Of a stretch of 5,315 nt of DNA, positions 3,699-5,315 are shown piece after piece. The notes below the pieces were generated by a model. It worked only from the letters and a program-made list of their open reading frames with translations, did no database searches and was not told where the DNA came from. Each line of letters opens with the position of its first letter. Position 1 is the first letter of the stretch. A program made the position numbers and the translations under genes. Location: the NCBI GenBank assembly GCA_035298385.1, contig DATGYC010000281.1, forward strand, positions 1-5,315, written 5' to 3'. This DNA is from DATGYC01 sp035298385. GTDB lineage: Bacteria; Bacillota; Sulfobacillia; Symbiobacteriales; Symbiobacteriaceae.

Positions 3699-5315
3699 AC
3701 CTCGCTCCTGCCACGCGAGCCCCTCCCCCAGCGCACGCACCGCCTCGCCCAGGGCGGGGTACTCCGGCACCTGCGGCGCCTGCATCGGGTGGAGCTGCTC
3801 CGGCGCCGTGATCCCATCGGCATAGTCCGCCAGCAGCGCGGCCACCTGTACCTGGCTCTCGGCCGAGAGGCGCCCCTGATCCGAGAGCGCCAGCAAGAGG
3901 TACCCCACCCGCTGCACCGCCACCACCGCCGGCCAGAGGTCCTCCACCGCCACTCCCTCCCGGAGCAAGTCATCATAGACGATCCGGAGCGTGATCAACG
4001 CCCGCCGTAGCGGCAGCCGATGCTGACTTCCGGGCGCCCGCGTCACCGCCGCCGCCAGGTGCAGAGCGTCGCCGAGCACGACCAGGAGGCGGCGGTTTGA
4101 TGGGCGCCGTCGCAGGAGCAGCGTCCCCGCCAGACCGAGCGCACTGCCCAGGCAGATATCGAAGAGGCGGGTCGAGACCAGGTACTGCGCCGAGAGGCCT
4201 GGATGGCCTACCTCCGCCATCATGAAGGCCAGCGGCGTCGCAAAGGTGATGGCGAAGGCATAGTTGAGCAGGATCACCCACTCCGTCAGGAACTGCAACC
4301 CCATCAGGAGCAGGACCAGCGCCAGCCCAGAGGGCTGCAGGTGCAGGAGCAGGAGCCCGAGCAGGGCGCCCCCGATCGTGCCAACGACGCGTTGCAGGGA
4401 GCGCCGCAGGGTGGTCACGGCGGTGATCCCCATCATGACCGCCATGCAGGAGACGCTCACCCAGTAGGGGGTATGGGCGCCCACCCCGTAGGCGATCAGG
4501 TGCGAGAGGACCAGCATCAAGCCGACCCGCAGCGCCCGCGGCACCACCGCGGAGCGCTTGTCCAGTACCCCGGCCAGACGGGAGCCGAGCGACTCCCGCT
4601 GCGGTACAGGCGCCACCGCAGCCGCCGGTTCGGCCAGAGCGGCGGCGATCGCTACAGCCAGACGCAGGCGCTCCGTCAGCAGACTCTCCGGCTCAGCGCT
4701 GGGTGGGATCACCAAGCAGGCCGCCCGATCGGGATCAGCGACGGCGTCAGCCAGGGCGCGCAGGAGGGCCGGCAGCGCCGGATCGGTCGGGTCGCGCCGG
4801 GTAGCACCACGCTCGACAATCGCCAGGAAGAGCGCCTCCGCCTGAACGGTCAGGTGACGCAGTCGTGCATAATCGCTTGGGCGCCGCCAGCGCACGGCGT
4901 CCGGCGGCAGGGCGCGCTCGGCCGCCCGCAGCGCTAGGGTGGCCTGGTGCTGGGCCGAGTGGAAGGGATCGGTTCCGACCGCTGCCAGCAGGGCGGCTAG
5001 CGCTCGGAAGGCGCCCGCCACCACCGCCTGCTCAGGCCCGTGCGGATCCCAGAGCCATCCGGCCATCGCCAGCAGCCAGGCGGGGATGCCGCCCAGGAGG
5101 AGCAGCCCCGCCCGAGTGAGGATGACGGCAGGGGCGCCCGGCATGCCTGTCGCCACGGCACAGGCGAAGACGAAGAAGAAGGCGCCGGGCACCGGCATGC
5201 CAAAGAGCTCTGTGAGCACGAAGGCGCCCGCACCGACCAGGCCGAGCGTCAGGGCGGCGCCCCAGATCGTGAGGGCGGCGCCGATCGAGCCCAGGCTAAA
5301 GGCGAGTGCCAGGCC
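3675..5315 (-). CDS. FUSC-family (fusaric acid resistance/YccS-like) membrane protein, N-terminus cut by window edge
   Basis: The frame is open from the right edge to a TGA at 3677-3675, giving 546 visible residues. A GTG at 5219 could be read as a start, but 32 hydrophobic in-frame residues precede it (including SLGSIGAALTIWGAALTLGL), so the gene almost certainly begins beyond the window. Visible residues about 1-95 form the first membrane bundle, with PGAFFFVFACAVATGMPG (42-59), typical of FUSC proteins. A long soluble, Ala/Arg-rich middle part follows (about 100-255). The second membrane bundle (about 258-403) contains RALRVGLMLVLSHLIAYG, TPYWVSVSC and TTLRRSLQRVVGTIGGALLG, the signature of the FUSC_2-like domain, and the last part (about 404-546) is soluble. 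The FUSC family includes the inner-membrane pumps AaeB and YccS and fusaric-acid resistance proteins, so export of aromatic acids or similar compounds is possible. No periplasmic adaptor gene is visible, so the substrate is not known. Confidence 0.88.
   Translation of the reverse strand, partial: GLALAFSLGSIGAALTIWGAALTLGLVGAGAFVLTELFGMPVPGAFFFVFACAVATGMPGAPAVILTRAGLLLLGGIPAWLLAMAGWLWDPHGPEQAVVAGAFRALAALLAAVGTDPFHSAQHQATLALRAAERALPPDAVRWRRPSDYARLRHLTVQAEALFLAIVERGATRRDPTDPALPALLRALADAVADPDRAACLVIPPSAEPESLLTERLRLAVAIAAALAEPAAAVAPVPQRESLGSRLAGVLDKRSAVVPRALRVGLMLVLSHLIAYGVGAHTPYWVSVSCMAVMMGITAVTTLRRSLQRVVGTIGGALLGLLLLHLQPSGLALVLLLMGLQFLTEWVILLNYAFAITFATPLAFMMAEVGHPGLSAQYLVSTRLFDICLGSALGLAGTLLLRRRPSNRRLLVVLGDALHLAAAVTRAPGSQHRLPLRRALITLRIVYDDLLREGVAVEDLWPAVVAVQRVGYLLLALSDQGRLSAESQVQVAALLADYADGITAPEQLHPMQAPQVPEYPALGEAVRALGEGLAWQERGSKLEPQR
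3678..3734. terminator. Long inverted repeat over the convergent 3' ends, possible bidirectional terminator
   Basis: GCGCTGGGGCTCG (3678-3690) pairs with CGAGCCCC (3716-3723) and, after a six-base bulge (TCCCCC, 3724-3729), with AGCGC (3730-3734). This gives 8+5 base pairs around a 25-base loop. An alternative register pairs GCGCTGGGG (3678-3686) with CCCCAGCGC (3726-3734), 9 bp. The kinase stop (3696-3698) is in the loop and the FUSC stop (3677-3675) abuts the base. There is no T run on either side, and the region is so GC-rich that chance is possible. It is the only structured candidate for ending the two converging transcripts. Confidence 0.35.

Noticed and set aside
4203..4937. A 244-codon open frame on the plus strand inside the FUSC gene
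   Set aside because: The product is Gln/Arg/His/Gly-rich and has no domain. The opposite strand encodes clear membrane helices of the FUSC family, so this is a shadow frame.
5217..5219. GTG at 5219 (minus strand) as the start of the FUSC gene
   Set aside because: The same frame stays open to the window edge with 32 further residues that look like a membrane helix, and the conserved first bundle of the family would be truncated by starting here.
1..5315. A mobile element, CRISPR array, toxin-antitoxin pair or defence island
   Set aside because: I saw no transposase, integrase, terminal repeats, regularly spaced repeats, or small paired genes. The genes look chromosomal and uniform in base composition.

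Overview
The window is high-GC bacterial DNA (roughly 60-65 % G+C by eye, strong G/C bias at third codon positions). It carries four protein-coding genes with little spacing, plus several inverted repeats at the gene borders. The taxon is not fixed by the sequence. A CotS-like kinase, a secreted protein whose N-terminal domain I associate with Gram-positive-type secreted proteins, full Shine-Dalgarno sites with GTG and TTG starts, and the high GC would fit a Chloroflexota member or a high-GC Bacillota. I hold this only weakly. I see no tRNA or rRNA, CRISPR array, insertion sequence, integrase or att-like repeat.

Layout. (1) Positions 2-178, + strand: the C-terminal 58 residues of a small YiaA/YiaB-type two-helix membrane protein, followed by a clean hairpin terminator at 194-218. 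(2) Positions 219-327: a leader with an ATTGGT/ACCAAT inverted repeat, a bulged hairpin and a strong Shine-Dalgarno. (3) Positions 328-2526, + strand: a 732-residue exported protein made of a signal peptide, a Rossmann-like domain with a striking ADHYxADRNxNxWD motif, a polyglycine linker, an Ig-like domain and two PPC-like beta domains. A perfect 11-bp hairpin follows at 2551-2576. (4) Positions 2670-3698, + strand: a CotS/APH-like small-molecule kinase with a TTG start. Its Shine-Dalgarno lies in the loop of a perfect 8-bp hairpin whose stem includes part of the start codon. (5) Positions 3675-5315, - strand: a FUSC-family membrane protein, open at the right edge. It converges on the kinase gene and overlaps its 3' end by 24 bases. 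A long inverted repeat (3678-3734) spans this junction.

The genes do not form an obvious pathway. Terminator-like hairpins separate the first three + strand genes, so they are probably separate transcription units, and the FUSC gene belongs to a unit starting to the right. Nothing here looks like a defence, mobile or biosynthetic system. The points most worth a second look are the Shine-Dalgarno-in-loop hairpin at the kinase start, the structured overlapping 3' ends of the kinase and FUSC genes, and the unassigned N-terminal domain of the secreted protein.
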